Source: Thiobacillus sp. 0-1251
GTDB taxonomy: Bacteria > Pseudomonadota > Gammaproteobacteria > Burkholderiales > Thiobacillaceae
NCBI GenBank assembly: GCA_001899305.1
Contig: MKWL01000001.1
Coordinates: 62,001 to 126,000, forward strand
Direction of reading: 5' to 3'
Length of the DNA stretch: 64,000 nucleotides
The translations under genes were made by a program, and so were the position numbers. Shown one piece after another: positions 7,336-15,568 of this stretch (its first letter is position 1; every line of letters starts with the position of its first letter). Under the pieces are notes generated by a model. It worked only from the letters and a program-made list of their open reading frames with translations. It was not told the DNA's origin and ran no database searches.

Positions 7336-7671
7336 TCAGCGCGCACGCTGCGGCGCCTTGTTGCCCGCGATCCGCTTCAACTCGCCTTCGTGTGCTTCAT
7401 ATTCACCCAGATGCGCGCGCATAAGGCTTTTCCAGAGTTTTCCGTGGTTGGGAACAGAGAAATGGAGCAGCTCGTGGACGATCACGTAATCCCACAACTC
7501 GGATTTCAGGGCAGGCAGTTCGTCGCTGAAATTCAGATGGCCTGCGGTAGAACACGATGCCCATTTGTTCCTCATCGGCCGCACACCCAACCAGACAATC
7601 TTTACGTCCAGCTTGTCGGCCCAGTGGCGGACACGCTGCTTGAACTCGCCTTTGTGATCAGTTGGCTTCAT
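7336..7671 (-). CDS. YgjP-like (DUF45) zinc metallopeptidase
   Basis: A 111-residue protein with the metalloprotease signature 'VIVHELLHFSVPNHGKLW': HExxH plus a third histidine, as in YgjP/SprT-like (DUF45, M48-related) proteins. An upstream conserved segment 'RPMRNKWASCSTAGHLNFS' also fits the family. I chose ATG 7671, five bases after the hsdR stop, over a longer frame reaching into hsdR. Genes of this family often sit beside type I restriction systems, but their role there is not defined. Other members are about twice this length, so this is a short version carrying mainly the catalytic half. Confidence 0.8.
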   Translation of the reverse strand: MKPTDHKGEFKQRVRHWADKLDVKIVWLGVRPMRNKWASCSTAGHLNFSDELPALKSELWDYVIVHELLHFSVPNHGKLWKSLMRAHLGEYEAHEGELKRIAGNKAPQRAR

Positions 7672-7675
7672 TGCG

Positions 7676-10606
7676 CTAGATCCGGTCGGCCTTTCCCAGC
7701 AGCGTAAACAACTCATCCACCATCGCCGTGACCCGGTCCAGGTCCTCCGTTTCCGCGAAGATGGCGAAGGTCACTTTCTTGCGGAGTTCGCGGAGGGCGT
7801 TTTCGCTGCGTTTCCAGTTAGGAAACTCGGTGAAGGCGTGGCGAATCTTCCGGCTGACCGCCTCTGCATTCTGAATCTTCGCGTCCAGCAGGCTGCGGTA
7901 GACAAAATAAGTCAGGCCATCGAAAGACTTTTCGGCCTGTTCCTTCTTCCGCGTTTCGTTGCCTTCCACTTCACGTAGCAATTCGGCCAGGGCCTCGGCA
8001 GTGCTGGTTTGGCGCTCCTCGAAGCTCTCCTGCACCGCCCTCGCACGTTCCGCCATGGCGATGAGGTAAGGGTCATCGCTGTTTTCCTGTGCCAGCTTTT
8101 CAATGCTTTTAATCAGGTTGATGACTTTGGTGCCATCCCCGCCGCGCTTGTTCTTGATCAGCTCAATGGTATTGCCGTCGATCGCGAGAATTTCGCCCAG
8201 GCCGCCCACGCCATAACTGCCGACCTGCTGCTGCACCAGATGGTTGGTCTTGGCCTGAAACTCGCGGTCAACCATCACGGATCTGGTGTAGGCCTTCCGG
8301 ACAACCTGATAGATCGCCGATAAGGTTCCATAGTCGCCAATGAACGAGCGCAGGAAGGCGTCGGGCGAGATAATCTCGTAGAGCATCTCGATCTCTTTGT
8401 ACTCCTTGAAGAACGCCTTCCGCCGCTCCGGATCGCGGAAGTGCTCGATGAGGGTGTCGACATCCTTGTCGTTGAAGTTGCACTCGATTAAACCGAGATA
8501 CTTCGGAGCCGTCGACTCCATCTTGTTCTTGAAAAGCACCTTCAGCAGCTTCAAGTCCTTGACGATGGCGTTGATCTCGTCGCTGTCGAAGGCCAGCGCC
8601 TTTTCGAGCTTGTCGAAAATGCCGACGAAATCGAGCACGAAGCCGTGGGGCTTCACCATCTCCTGCGCCTCGTTCTCGCCCCCCTTCTCATAGGGGCGGT
8701 TCACCCGGGCGATGGCCTGCAGCAGCGTGTGGTCGCGCATCGGCTTGTCGAGATACATGGCGTAGAGAACGGGTGCGTCGAAGCCGGTGAGCAGCTTCTC
8801 GGTCACGATCAGGAGCTTCGGCTGCTGGTCGAGCTTGCCGAAGCTCTTGCGGATCTGCCGCTCCTTCTTCGGATCAAGGTGAAATTCCTTCAGCAGCTTC
8901 GAGTCGTTGTTGCTGCCGGTGTAGACCACTGCGGAATATTCGGGCGGCAGATACTTATCAAGCGCGTGCTTGTAATGGGCGCAGGCTTCGCGGTCCACGC
9001 CTACGAGAAAGGCCTTGTAGCCCAGCGGCTCGACGTTCTCGCGGTAGTGCGCCGCGACGAACTGCGCCACGTGCTGAATCCGATCTTTGCCTTTGAGAAA
9101 GTTCTTCAGGTTCACCGCCCGCTCGAGAATCCTGTTCAGTTCCTCGATGTCGGCCACGCCCTCGGCTTCGGCCAGCGAAAGGAACTCCTTGTCCAGCGTT
9201 TCGTGCGGGACGAGCATTTCGTTGGGGGCAAGCTGGTAGTAGAGCGGCAGCGTCGTCCCATCCTCGATGCTGTCGGCGATGGAATACTTGTGCAGGTAGC
9301 CCTGGTCATCCTCGCAGCCGAAGGTCTTGAAGGTGCCCTTGCCGTGGACGGTCTTGTCCACCGGGGTGCCGGTAAAGCCGATGAAGGTCGCGTTCGGCAG
9401 GCCGGCCATCAGGAAATTGCCGAGGTCGCCGCCGGTGGTGCGGTGGGCTTCGTCGATGAGCACGTAGATGTTCGACCGCGTGTTCAGGTTCGCCGGCATG
9501 TCGCGGAACTTGTGGATCATCGTCACGATGATGCCGCGGTAGTCGTCGCGCAGCAGCTGGTTGAGCCGGGCGATGCTGCTGGCATGCTCCAGATTGCCGA
9601 GGCCGAGCGCGGCCAGGTTCTTCAGCATCTGGTCTTCCAGCTCGTTGCGGTCGATCATCAGCAGCACGGTCGGCTTGTCCGCCCCGGGCGCGCGGAATAG
9701 CCGCTCCGCCGCCTTGATCATGGTGAAAGTTTTGCCGCTGCCCTGGGTATGCCAGACCAGGCCGCGCGTGCGCCCGGGATCGAGGGCGCGGCTGACCGCC
9801 GCATCGACCGCGCCGGTCTGGTGCTGGCGCAGGATGTATTTGTTGAGTTCCTCGTCCTTCTCGGCAAAGACGATGTAGTCCTTCAGAAAGGCGAGCACCT
9901 GCGGGATGGCGCAGAAGCTCTTCACCTTGGCCTCCAGCTTGCCGACTTCCTCATCGTTCCAGTTGAAGATGTTCCGCCGCACCGTGTTCCAGCTCACCCC
10001 GTAGCAAAAGCCGATGGCATCGGTGGCGGTAAACAACTGCTGCGAGACGAACAGTTCGGGCGTCTCGCGGTGGTAACGGCGGATCTGGTCCACTCCCAGC
10101 GCAATCGCCTCGTCCTTGTTGGCGTTCTTGCACTCGATCACCAGCACCGGGATGCCGTTGATCAGAAAAACCACGTCCTCCCGCGTGCCGGAGTGGCCGT
10201 TGTGAAAGGCCCACTCCTCGGTGACCTCGAAGACGTTGCGCGCCGGGTCGTCGTAATCGATCAGGATCAGGTCGCGCTCGCGCTTCTCCTCGTGGTCGAA
10301 GAACTTGCCCCGGTTGCGCAGGTGCTCGACGAATTCCCGGTTGCCGTAGATGTCGGTATGGAAATGGCGGAACTGCCCGAGCAAGGCGCCCTCGGCCTCG
10401 GCGTAGCGCGGATTGAATTCCCGCAGCTTGGCGTCGAGCAGATCGTCGAAGAACAGCGAGCGGTTTTTGGCGCGGTCCGCGGGCGGGACTTCCGGATCAA
10501 AGCCGCGCCGCCGCTCTGCTTCATCACGGGACACAACTGTCCAGCCAATGGCTTCGGCGTAGCCGAGGGTGCGGGCCTGGACGGTTTTGTGCTCACCTGC
10601 TTTCAT
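7676..10606 (-). CDS. hsdR: type I restriction endonuclease subunit R
   Basis: A 976-residue restriction and translocation subunit. The N-terminal nuclease domain has the PD-(D/E)xK signature '[20 protein letters not shown]'; the SF2 motor follows with Walker A '[11 protein letters not shown]', the DEAH box '[12 protein letters not shown]', motif III 'GFTGTPVD' and the late helicase motif '[10 protein letters not shown]'. The C-terminus is helical and probably binds the HsdM/HsdS core. The gene starts 10 bp after hipA, so hsdR appears to be transcribed downstream of hipBA rather than directly after hsdS. Confidence 0.95.
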   Translation of the reverse strand: MKAGEHKTVQARTLGYAEAIGWTVVSRDEAERRRGFDPEVPPADRAKNRSLFFDDLLDAKLREFNPRYAEAEGALLGQFRHFHTDIYGNREFVEHLRNRGKFFDHEEKRERDLILIDYDDPARNVFEVTEEWAFHNGHSGTREDVVFLINGIPVLVIECKNANKDEAIALGVDQIRRYHRETPELFVSQQLFTATDAIGFCYGVSWNTVRRNIFNWNDEEVGKLEAKVKSFCAIPQVLAFLKDYIVFAEKDEELNKYILRQHQTGAVDAAVSRALDPGRTRGLVWHTQGSGKTFTMIKAAERLFRAPGADKPTVLLMIDRNELEDQMLKNLAALGLGNLEHASSIARLNQLLRDDYRGIIVTMIHKFRDMPANLNTRSNIYVLIDEAHRTTGGDLGNFLMAGLPNATFIGFTGTPVDKTVHGKGTFKTFGCEDDQGYLHKYSIADSIEDGTTLPLYYQLAPNEMLVPHETLDKEFLSLAEAEGVADIEELNRILERAVNLKNFLKGKDRIQHVAQFVAAHYRENVEPLGYKAFLVGVDREACAHYKHALDKYLPPEYSAVVYTGSNNDSKLLKEFHLDPKKERQIRKSFGKLDQQPKLLIVTEKLLTGFDAPVLYAMYLDKPMRDHTLLQAIARVNRPYEKGGENEAQEMVKPHGFVLDFVGIFDKLEKALAFDSDEINAIVKDLKLLKVLFKNKMESTAPKYLGLIECNFNDKDVDTLIEHFRDPERRKAFFKEYKEIEMLYEIISPDAFLRSFIGDYGTLSAIYQVVRKAYTRSVMVDREFQAKTNHLVQQQVGSYGVGGLGEILAIDGNTIELIKNKRGGDGTKVINLIKSIEKLAQENSDDPYLIAMAERARAVQESFEERQTSTAEALAELLREVEGNETRKKEQAEKSFDGLTYFVYRSLLDAKIQNAEAVSRKIRHAFTEFPNWKRSENALRELRKKVTFAIFAETEDLDRVTAMVDELFTLLGKADRI

Positions 10607-10616
10607 AAACAGGGCT

Positions 10617-11924
10617 TCATGAATAGGGTTTCAGATTCAACGTGCGCTGAATTCTTTCGCGCACGTCATCAGGCACGCCCGCCTGTTCCGCAAACGATGA
10701 CCATTTCGATACCGTCGCCTGCACCTCGGCAACGATTTTCGCGGCGCGCCCGCGTTTCATCGATGCCGTTTTTGCGCAGGCGTTGAAGTCCTCCAGCGTG
10801 AAGTTGTCGCGTTTTCCATTCATCGACATCTGATGGCTCGCCGTCCACGCGCCCGATGGATTAAAGCTGTAGGTCATGTCAAAAGCCGGCGACAGCGACC
10901 ACTCACCGGATCGATTCATCAGGAAGGCAATATTCTTCACGTGGTCGTCCTGATTGCGGGCCACGATGTTGAATGCCATGCGCCGGAACAGCTGCTCGAT
11001 CGCCTGCATGGGCAATTGCAGTTGCCGCATCACCAGCAACGCCTGCTCGTAGCTGTAAGCGCCTGCCATGTTGAAATCGTAGTGCGCCAGCGCGCAGAGT
11101 GACTGCATGTGAAGTTTTTCGCCGCCAGCAAGGCGATCAAAGCGGCGCGTCATGAAATGCGACCGGCCATTCTCCCTGAACAGCCGGCATTCGCTGAGTT
11201 CGATTCCGCAGTCGAGCGCCATCAGGTAGTACGCATACTCGATCAACCCGTAGCCTTTCGGGTCTTCCAGCTCCTTGTCCTTGTTGCCGCTGACGCCGTC
11301 GAATTTCAGCAGCCAGTGTTCAAATCCCTTGCCGGCCTTGACCTGGCCCGACCGCACTTCATTGGTTTTCGGGTTCCATGCGATGACCGCCTTCGCCCGC
11401 GCGCCACCGGCAGATGTGCCCACGCGCAGAATATCCCTCAGCGCCTCTTCTTTGCCTTCAGCCGCAAAAGTCGCCTGCAGGGTATTCCGGTGAGTCAGAA
11501 CCTCCGATGCAAGCTCAATCAGCTGGCTGACCTCGATGTGTGTTGTCTGCTTTGCCCTGGGGCCGATGACGGGAGCAAATTCCAGCGCCCCCATGCCGCG
11601 TTCACCGGTATAGCAAAGCCGCTCGACCGCGTTGAAGGAACCCGGTTGCCGCCCCTGCGATGCCAGCCAGGCATCGATCAGCGCGTTGCCGAATCTGTCG
11701 GGCAGCGAGTCGGCCAGCAGGCCGGGCAGCCCGAGAAAAGTCGGGCGGGAAAGCTCGGGGAAGCGGTACACGCGCCGCGAAAGAGGCATCACGATCGGCG
11801 CGACCTGAATGCCACTCTGCGCGAATGCCGCATCGTATTCAAAGCTGGCAACATCCTCCCCATCCTGCAGGGAGACCGCGCCGATGGTTTTGCCCCACAG
11901 CCTGACTTCGGCAAGCGTGCTCAT
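10617..11924 (-). CDS. hipA: HipA-family serine/threonine kinase toxin
   Basis: A 435-residue HipA-type toxin kinase. It has the N-terminal HipA_N (couple) domain, the Gly-rich loop 'VGTSAGGARAKAVIAWN' (about 165-181), the catalytic segment 'ARNQDDHVKNIAFLM' with the Asp expected to act as base, and the metal-binding 'SPAFDMTYSF'. HipA toxins phosphorylate glutamyl-tRNA synthetase or related targets and cause growth arrest; HipB neutralises them. Its start overlaps the hipB stop (ATGA). Lying between hsdS and hsdR, it may stabilise the island or couple loss of restriction to dormancy (inference). Confidence 0.92.
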   Translation of the reverse strand: MSTLAEVRLWGKTIGAVSLQDGEDVASFEYDAAFAQSGIQVAPIVMPLSRRVYRFPELSRPTFLGLPGLLADSLPDRFGNALIDAWLASQGRQPGSFNAVERLCYTGERGMGALEFAPVIGPRAKQTTHIEVSQLIELASEVLTHRNTLQATFAAEGKEEALRDILRVGTSAGGARAKAVIAWNPKTNEVRSGQVKAGKGFEHWLLKFDGVSGNKDKELEDPKGYGLIEYAYYLMALDCGIELSECRLFRENGRSHFMTRRFDRLAGGEKLHMQSLCALAHYDFNMAGAYSYEQALLVMRQLQLPMQAIEQLFRRMAFNIVARNQDDHVKNIAFLMNRSGEWSLSPAFDMTYSFNPSGAWTASHQMSMNGKRDNFTLEDFNACAKTASMKRGRAAKIVAEVQATVSKWSSFAEQAGVPDDVRERIQRTLNLKPYS

Positions 11925-12271
11925 GGTTTCTCATCCCAGTGCCATGGTTTGCCGGCCGCCTTTGCGGCGCGTTTACCCGAAGCCCGTTGCCGGACCTTGC
12001 CCTTTTGCTTCAACAAATCCATCGGTCTGGGCCCGGACTCCGGAATCAGGTTATCCAGCCCTGATGCGGCGTCCAGCACCCGCAGCACACGAACCAGCGT
12101 GGCCAGCTGGGACGTTTGCCCCGCCTCCATGCGTTCGAGGGTGCGCTTGGCGATACCCGCCTGTTCGGCCACGGCCGCTTGGGTCAACTGCAATTCAACC
12201 CGACGACCGGCAATCCGTGCGCCCAATTCGGCCAGCACGGCATCATCTGTGAGTAAGCCAGTGATTCTCAT
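11921..12271 (-). CDS. hipB: HipB-like XRE-family antitoxin
   Basis: A 116-residue DNA-binding antitoxin. The Xre helix-turn-helix lies at about 14-70 ('LQLTQAAVAEQAGIAKRTLE'), followed by a basic, flexible C-terminus ('KGKVRQRASGKRAAKAAGK') that could contact HipA or DNA. HipB proteins bind HipA and repress their own operon through multiple operators, and four related 16-bp sites lie just upstream here. It overlaps hipA by 4 bp. Confidence 0.9.
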   Translation of the reverse strand: MRITGLLTDDAVLAELGARIAGRRVELQLTQAAVAEQAGIAKRTLERMEAGQTSQLATLVRVLRVLDAASGLDNLIPESGPRPMDLLKQKGKVRQRASGKRAAKAAGKPWHWDEKP

Positions 12272-12273
12272 AG

Positions 12274-12415
12274 TCGTTATATATTGCGAATATGTCGGTT
12301 AAATTGCCATATATCGTCAGTTATTGCGATATGTAGATTAATAAACCACATGAGTCAAGTCGCAATAAATAACGATTTACTCAAATGTGCCGTTATTAGT
12401 CGCAATATATTGCGA
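12274..12415 (-). promoter_or_regulatory. hipBA operator array: four related 16-bp sites
   Basis: Four sites share the half-site TCGCAATA: 12274-12289 (TCGTTATATATTGCGA), 12314-12329 (TCGTCAGTTATTGCGA), 12360-12375 (TCGCAATAAATAACGA) and 12400-12415 (TCGCAATATATTGCGA, a perfect palindrome). Centre-to-centre spacings are 40, 46 and 40 bp, a symmetric arrangement. The nearest site abuts the hipB start codon. This matches the multi-operator, DNA-wrapping layout known for E. coli HipB, though the sequence of the sites is different. The region is markedly AT-rich compared with its surroundings. Confidence 0.8.
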
Positions 12416-12528
12416 GATATGCTGCGTGCCTGTCACTTTCGCCGACAAGAACAGTCGTGTCGCCAACCAGCAAGTCGAGCCTGGTGACCCCTTGGAAGTA
12501 TTCGATTTCCAGGCGGCAAAGTTGCAGG

Positions 12529-13782
12529 CTATTCAGAAATATCGAGTTCGTGAACGCGGGTTTTCGCGGTCATTAGTTCGTGTAGGAGGGTGCGGAAGAG
12601 GTCTTGGAGACTCGTCTTCTTCGAAAGGGCGTTGTTGGTCTTGTCGTCAAGGAGCGCTAGTGTTCGCGCAATCTCCTCTTGTTCCTCGATTGCTGGAACG
12701 GGAACGAGCATCGTCTTCAGCGTTCCCGAATTGATGTTGAATTTGCCGTCAGCGGTTCGGATTGCTTTCCCGCTGAGAAATGATGTTCCGACTTCGGTTC
12801 TCGAATACTCGTTAAGAAAATCGGGATTGAGAACAGTCGGATCCAAGCGGACTCGGATTAGATAGGATGCGAAATAGCAGTCGGCCAATTCGCCATTGAA
12901 CTTTGAACAACGCCCGGCGTTCTCCTTCACTCCGTTAGTTCGGACAAAGAGGAGGTCGCCACGTTCTAGGGCAAGTTTCCCAAGTTCGTTCTTCTTCGGC
13001 TTTCCGAACTTCAAATCCGCAGGGTCGACATGGCCACCCACAACATTTGGAATTCTCAAAACTGCTTTGCCATCTAGGTCGTAGCCGCATTTCACAGAAG
13101 TGCCGTATTGGAACGAATCAGCTTTAGTCTCCAGCTTCACCACCTCCCAGCTTTCGGGGACGGGGCCGATTTCGGTTTGTTTTTGGGGTTCGTTGCGGAG
13201 GCCTTCGGTGAAGAGCTTGTGCATGAGGGCCTTTTTCAGCTCGGTGGTGGTCTGAATGATCCGCTCCTGCGCTTCGATCGCCCGCTGCACCGTCGAAAGG
13301 ATGTCCGCGATCTTCTTCTGCTCGGGGAGTGGCGGGTAGGCGATTTTCTGATTCCGGACGATCTGCTGACTGATATTGGGCTGCGCCCCGCCATAGCGGT
13401 GACTCAGCAATTCCCGGCGAAGCGAAATCAGGTGATAGCGGAGATAGCCGGCATCAAGGTCTGGCCCCGGTGTGATTCCGCAAACGGCCTGGTTCGTTGA
13501 TGCGTCCGTACGGAGAATCGAAGTTTTGCCAACTGTCGCGCCATACAGCGCGATCAATACAGTGCCCGACGAGAAGATCTTTGCTGACGAATTCTTAAGC
13601 CCCGCTTCGGTGATGTGTTCTTCGGTTTCGAAAATGTAGTCGTCGTTCAGTTCACCAGATTTTACCCACGGGATAGAGCCACCGTAGTAGTCCTTCCGCT
13701 TGCGACTTGGCGTTCCGCCGCTCGTAGTGGTTGCCAACTCACCGAGCGGTCGCGATTGCCAGTTATTCTCGGAGCCGCTCAT
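12529..13782 (-). CDS. hsdS: type I restriction specificity subunit S
   Basis: A 417-residue specificity subunit with two target-recognition domains, each followed by a conserved helix. TRD1 starts at 'WQSRPLGELATTTSGGTPSR' and ends at 'PPLPEQKKIADILSTVQRAI'; TRD2 starts at 'VPESWEVVKLETKADSFQYG' and ends at 'PAIEEQEEIARTLALLDDKT'. The two domains read the halves of a bipartite target. I chose ATG 13782 because it overlaps the hsdM stop (ATGA) and begins the first domain; the frame is open further upstream but there lies antisense to nothing functional and within hsdM. TRD codons are more AT-rich than the neighbours, as is usual for exchanged specificity genes. Confidence 0.93.
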   Translation of the reverse strand: MSGSENNWQSRPLGELATTTSGGTPSRKRKDYYGGSIPWVKSGELNDDYIFETEEHITEAGLKNSSAKIFSSGTVLIALYGATVGKTSILRTDASTNQAVCGITPGPDLDAGYLRYHLISLRRELLSHRYGGAQPNISQQIVRNQKIAYPPLPEQKKIADILSTVQRAIEAQERIIQTTTELKKALMHKLFTEGLRNEPQKQTEIGPVPESWEVVKLETKADSFQYGTSVKCGYDLDGKAVLRIPNVVGGHVDPADLKFGKPKKNELGKLALERGDLLFVRTNGVKENAGRCSKFNGELADCYFASYLIRVRLDPTVLNPDFLNEYSRTEVGTSFLSGKAIRTADGKFNINSGTLKTMLVPVPAIEEQEEIARTLALLDDKTNNALSKKTSLQDLFRTLLHELMTAKTRVHELDISE

Positions 13783-15338
13783 ACCCCGATCTTCTCCAGA
13801 ATCTTCTTCAAGGCCTTGTCCGTTTCCCGCGCCTCGGCTTCGATGACCTTCAGTTCCTCGACGATCTCCGCGATGGGCCGGTAGGTTTCGGCGTCGCTGG
13901 TGTGGATGTAGCGACTGGGGGAGATGTTGTAGTCGTTCTTTTTCAGCTCGGCGTGGTCGACGATGCGGCTGAGTTTTTCTTCTTCCTGCCACCCGATGAG
14001 GCTGTCGGCGATGCGCTGGATGCCTGCGTCCGGGATGAAGTTCTTGGGGTCGCCCTTTTCGAAGACCTGGGATGCGTTGACGAGGAAGACCTTGCCCTTG
14101 CGCGCCTTGGGCTTGGCCTTGTTCAGGAACAGCACGATGCCCGGGGCGGTGGTGTTGTAGAACAGATTTTCCGGCAGGTAGAGGACGCTCTCGATGAGGT
14201 CGTGGTCGACGAACCACTGGCGGACGGTCTTTTCCTTGTTGGTGCCGGCGTTGCCCGAGCCGCGGGAGGCGGCACCGGTGTCGAGGACGACGGCGGCGCG
14301 GCCTTGGTCGTTGAGGCTGGCGTGCATGTGCTGCACCCAGCCCCAGTCGGCGGAGGATTTTCCGGGGAAGCCGGCCCCGGCGGGGAAGCGGTCGAGCTCG
14401 TCGTTGTCGTAGTCGGCCTCGGTGAACCAGTCCTGGTTCCACATGGGATTGGCGACGACACGGTCGAAGGTGCGGAGCTTGCCCTGCCTGTTGCGGAATT
14501 TGGGGTTCTTGAAGGTGTCGCCGATCTCGATCTGGCCCTCCATGTCGTGGATGATCATGTTCATGTTGGCCATGGCCCAGGTCTCGGCGATGTATTCCTG
14601 GCCGTAGAGCTTGAGGGGGGCGACGGTGCGCTTTTTGCCTTTTGCCGCCTCTTCCATCGCAATCTCGCACTTGATCAGCAGGCCGCCGGAGCCGCAGGTG
14701 GGGTCGTAGATTTCCATGCCGGGCTCGGGCTGGAGGACGCGGGACATGATGGTGCCGACCTCGGGCGGGGTGTAGAACTCGCCGGCGCTCTGGCCGCCGC
14801 CCTCGGCGAACTTGCGGATGAGGTATTCGTAACTCTTGCCGATGATGTCGGCCTCGACGTCGTCGAGCCCGAGGCGCTTGGTGCTGATGGCCTCGATGAG
14901 GTTGGAGAGGCGGTCGTCGTCAAGATCGCGCTGGCCGTGGGTGGTGGCGTTGAAGTCGACGCGGTCGATGATGCCCTGCAGCAGCGGGTTTTCCCGGGCG
15001 ATGGCCCGCATGTGGGTGGTGACGCCTTCGCCGATCTTGTCGGAGAGCTTGCGGATGACGGACCAGACAGGCTGTTCGGGATCGTCCGGCACCAGAGGAA
15101 GGTAGAACCGCACCAGCTTGTGGTCGGCCTTGGCGAGCTGGAAGGCCTTCTTGCGCGAGCCCACCTCGGCGGCGATGCGGTTCAGCTCGTCGTCGAAGAC
15201 GTCGCACAGGCGCTTGGTGAAGATGAGGGGGAGGATGTAGTCCTTGTATTTCGGCGCGTCCTTGGCGCCACGGATGGAACACGCGGCGTCCCAGATCCAG
15301 GACTCGAGAGATTTGTCTTTACCGTTATTGCTTGCCAC
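13779..15338 (-). CDS. hsdM: type I DNA methyltransferase subunit M
   Basis: A 519-residue N6-adenine methyltransferase. Its N-terminal helical HsdM domain ('LPLIFTKRLCDVFDDEL') precedes the AdoMet-binding motif I 'EIYDPTCGSGGLLIKCEIAM'. Catalytic motif IV reads 'VVANPMWNQDWF', i.e. NPMW in place of the usual NPPF/Y. The start is GTG 15338 with AGGG about 9 bp upstream. It is the first gene of the restriction cluster and overlaps hsdS by 4 bp, so the modification and specificity subunits are made together. Confidence 0.94.
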   Translation of the reverse strand: MASNNGKDKSLESWIWDAACSIRGAKDAPKYKDYILPLIFTKRLCDVFDDELNRIAAEVGSRKKAFQLAKADHKLVRFYLPLVPDDPEQPVWSVIRKLSDKIGEGVTTHMRAIARENPLLQGIIDRVDFNATTHGQRDLDDDRLSNLIEAISTKRLGLDDVEADIIGKSYEYLIRKFAEGGGQSAGEFYTPPEVGTIMSRVLQPEPGMEIYDPTCGSGGLLIKCEIAMEEAAKGKKRTVAPLKLYGQEYIAETWAMANMNMIIHDMEGQIEIGDTFKNPKFRNRQGKLRTFDRVVANPMWNQDWFTEADYDNDELDRFPAGAGFPGKSSADWGWVQHMHASLNDQGRAAVVLDTGAASRGSGNAGTNKEKTVRQWFVDHDLIESVLYLPENLFYNTTAPGIVLFLNKAKPKARKGKVFLVNASQVFEKGDPKNFIPDAGIQRIADSLIGWQEEEKLSRIVDHAELKKNDYNISPSRYIHTSDAETYRPIAEIVEELKVIEAEARETDKALKKILEKIGV

Positions 15339-15568
15339 CAGCCCTAAGCCCTTTATTGTCTGTCGATCTTTTCATTGGGACAGCGTGGAAACGGAGCATC
15401 GCGCCATTACCCAAACTGAAAGGTCACTCTGAAGAACGTTTTTTATGCCGATTGCGGACTATATCAAAGCGGGCATCATTAGCCTGCTAAGGCCGACCAG
15501 GCACCGCCCGGCCAGGTCAGACCGTGCATTTTCATCGGTGTGCCCCGGACTGGCCTGCATTCCCCGTG

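Noticed and set aside
7043..7489. Plus-strand frame running from the merR downstream region into the metalloprotease gene
   Set aside because: It lies antisense to the HExxH protein over much of its length and has no recognisable domain.
13783..14670. Long open frame continuing upstream of hsdS on the minus strand (Arg/His/Pro-rich)
   Set aside because: It overlaps hsdM in another frame, has composition typical of a GC-rich shadow frame, and the hsdS domain starts at 13782 with an ATGA overlap.
13731..15347. 538-codon plus-strand frame opposite hsdM
   Set aside because: Its Val/Asp/Gly-rich, repetitive composition mirrors the minus-strand methyltransferase codons. hsdM has full motifs and this frame has none.
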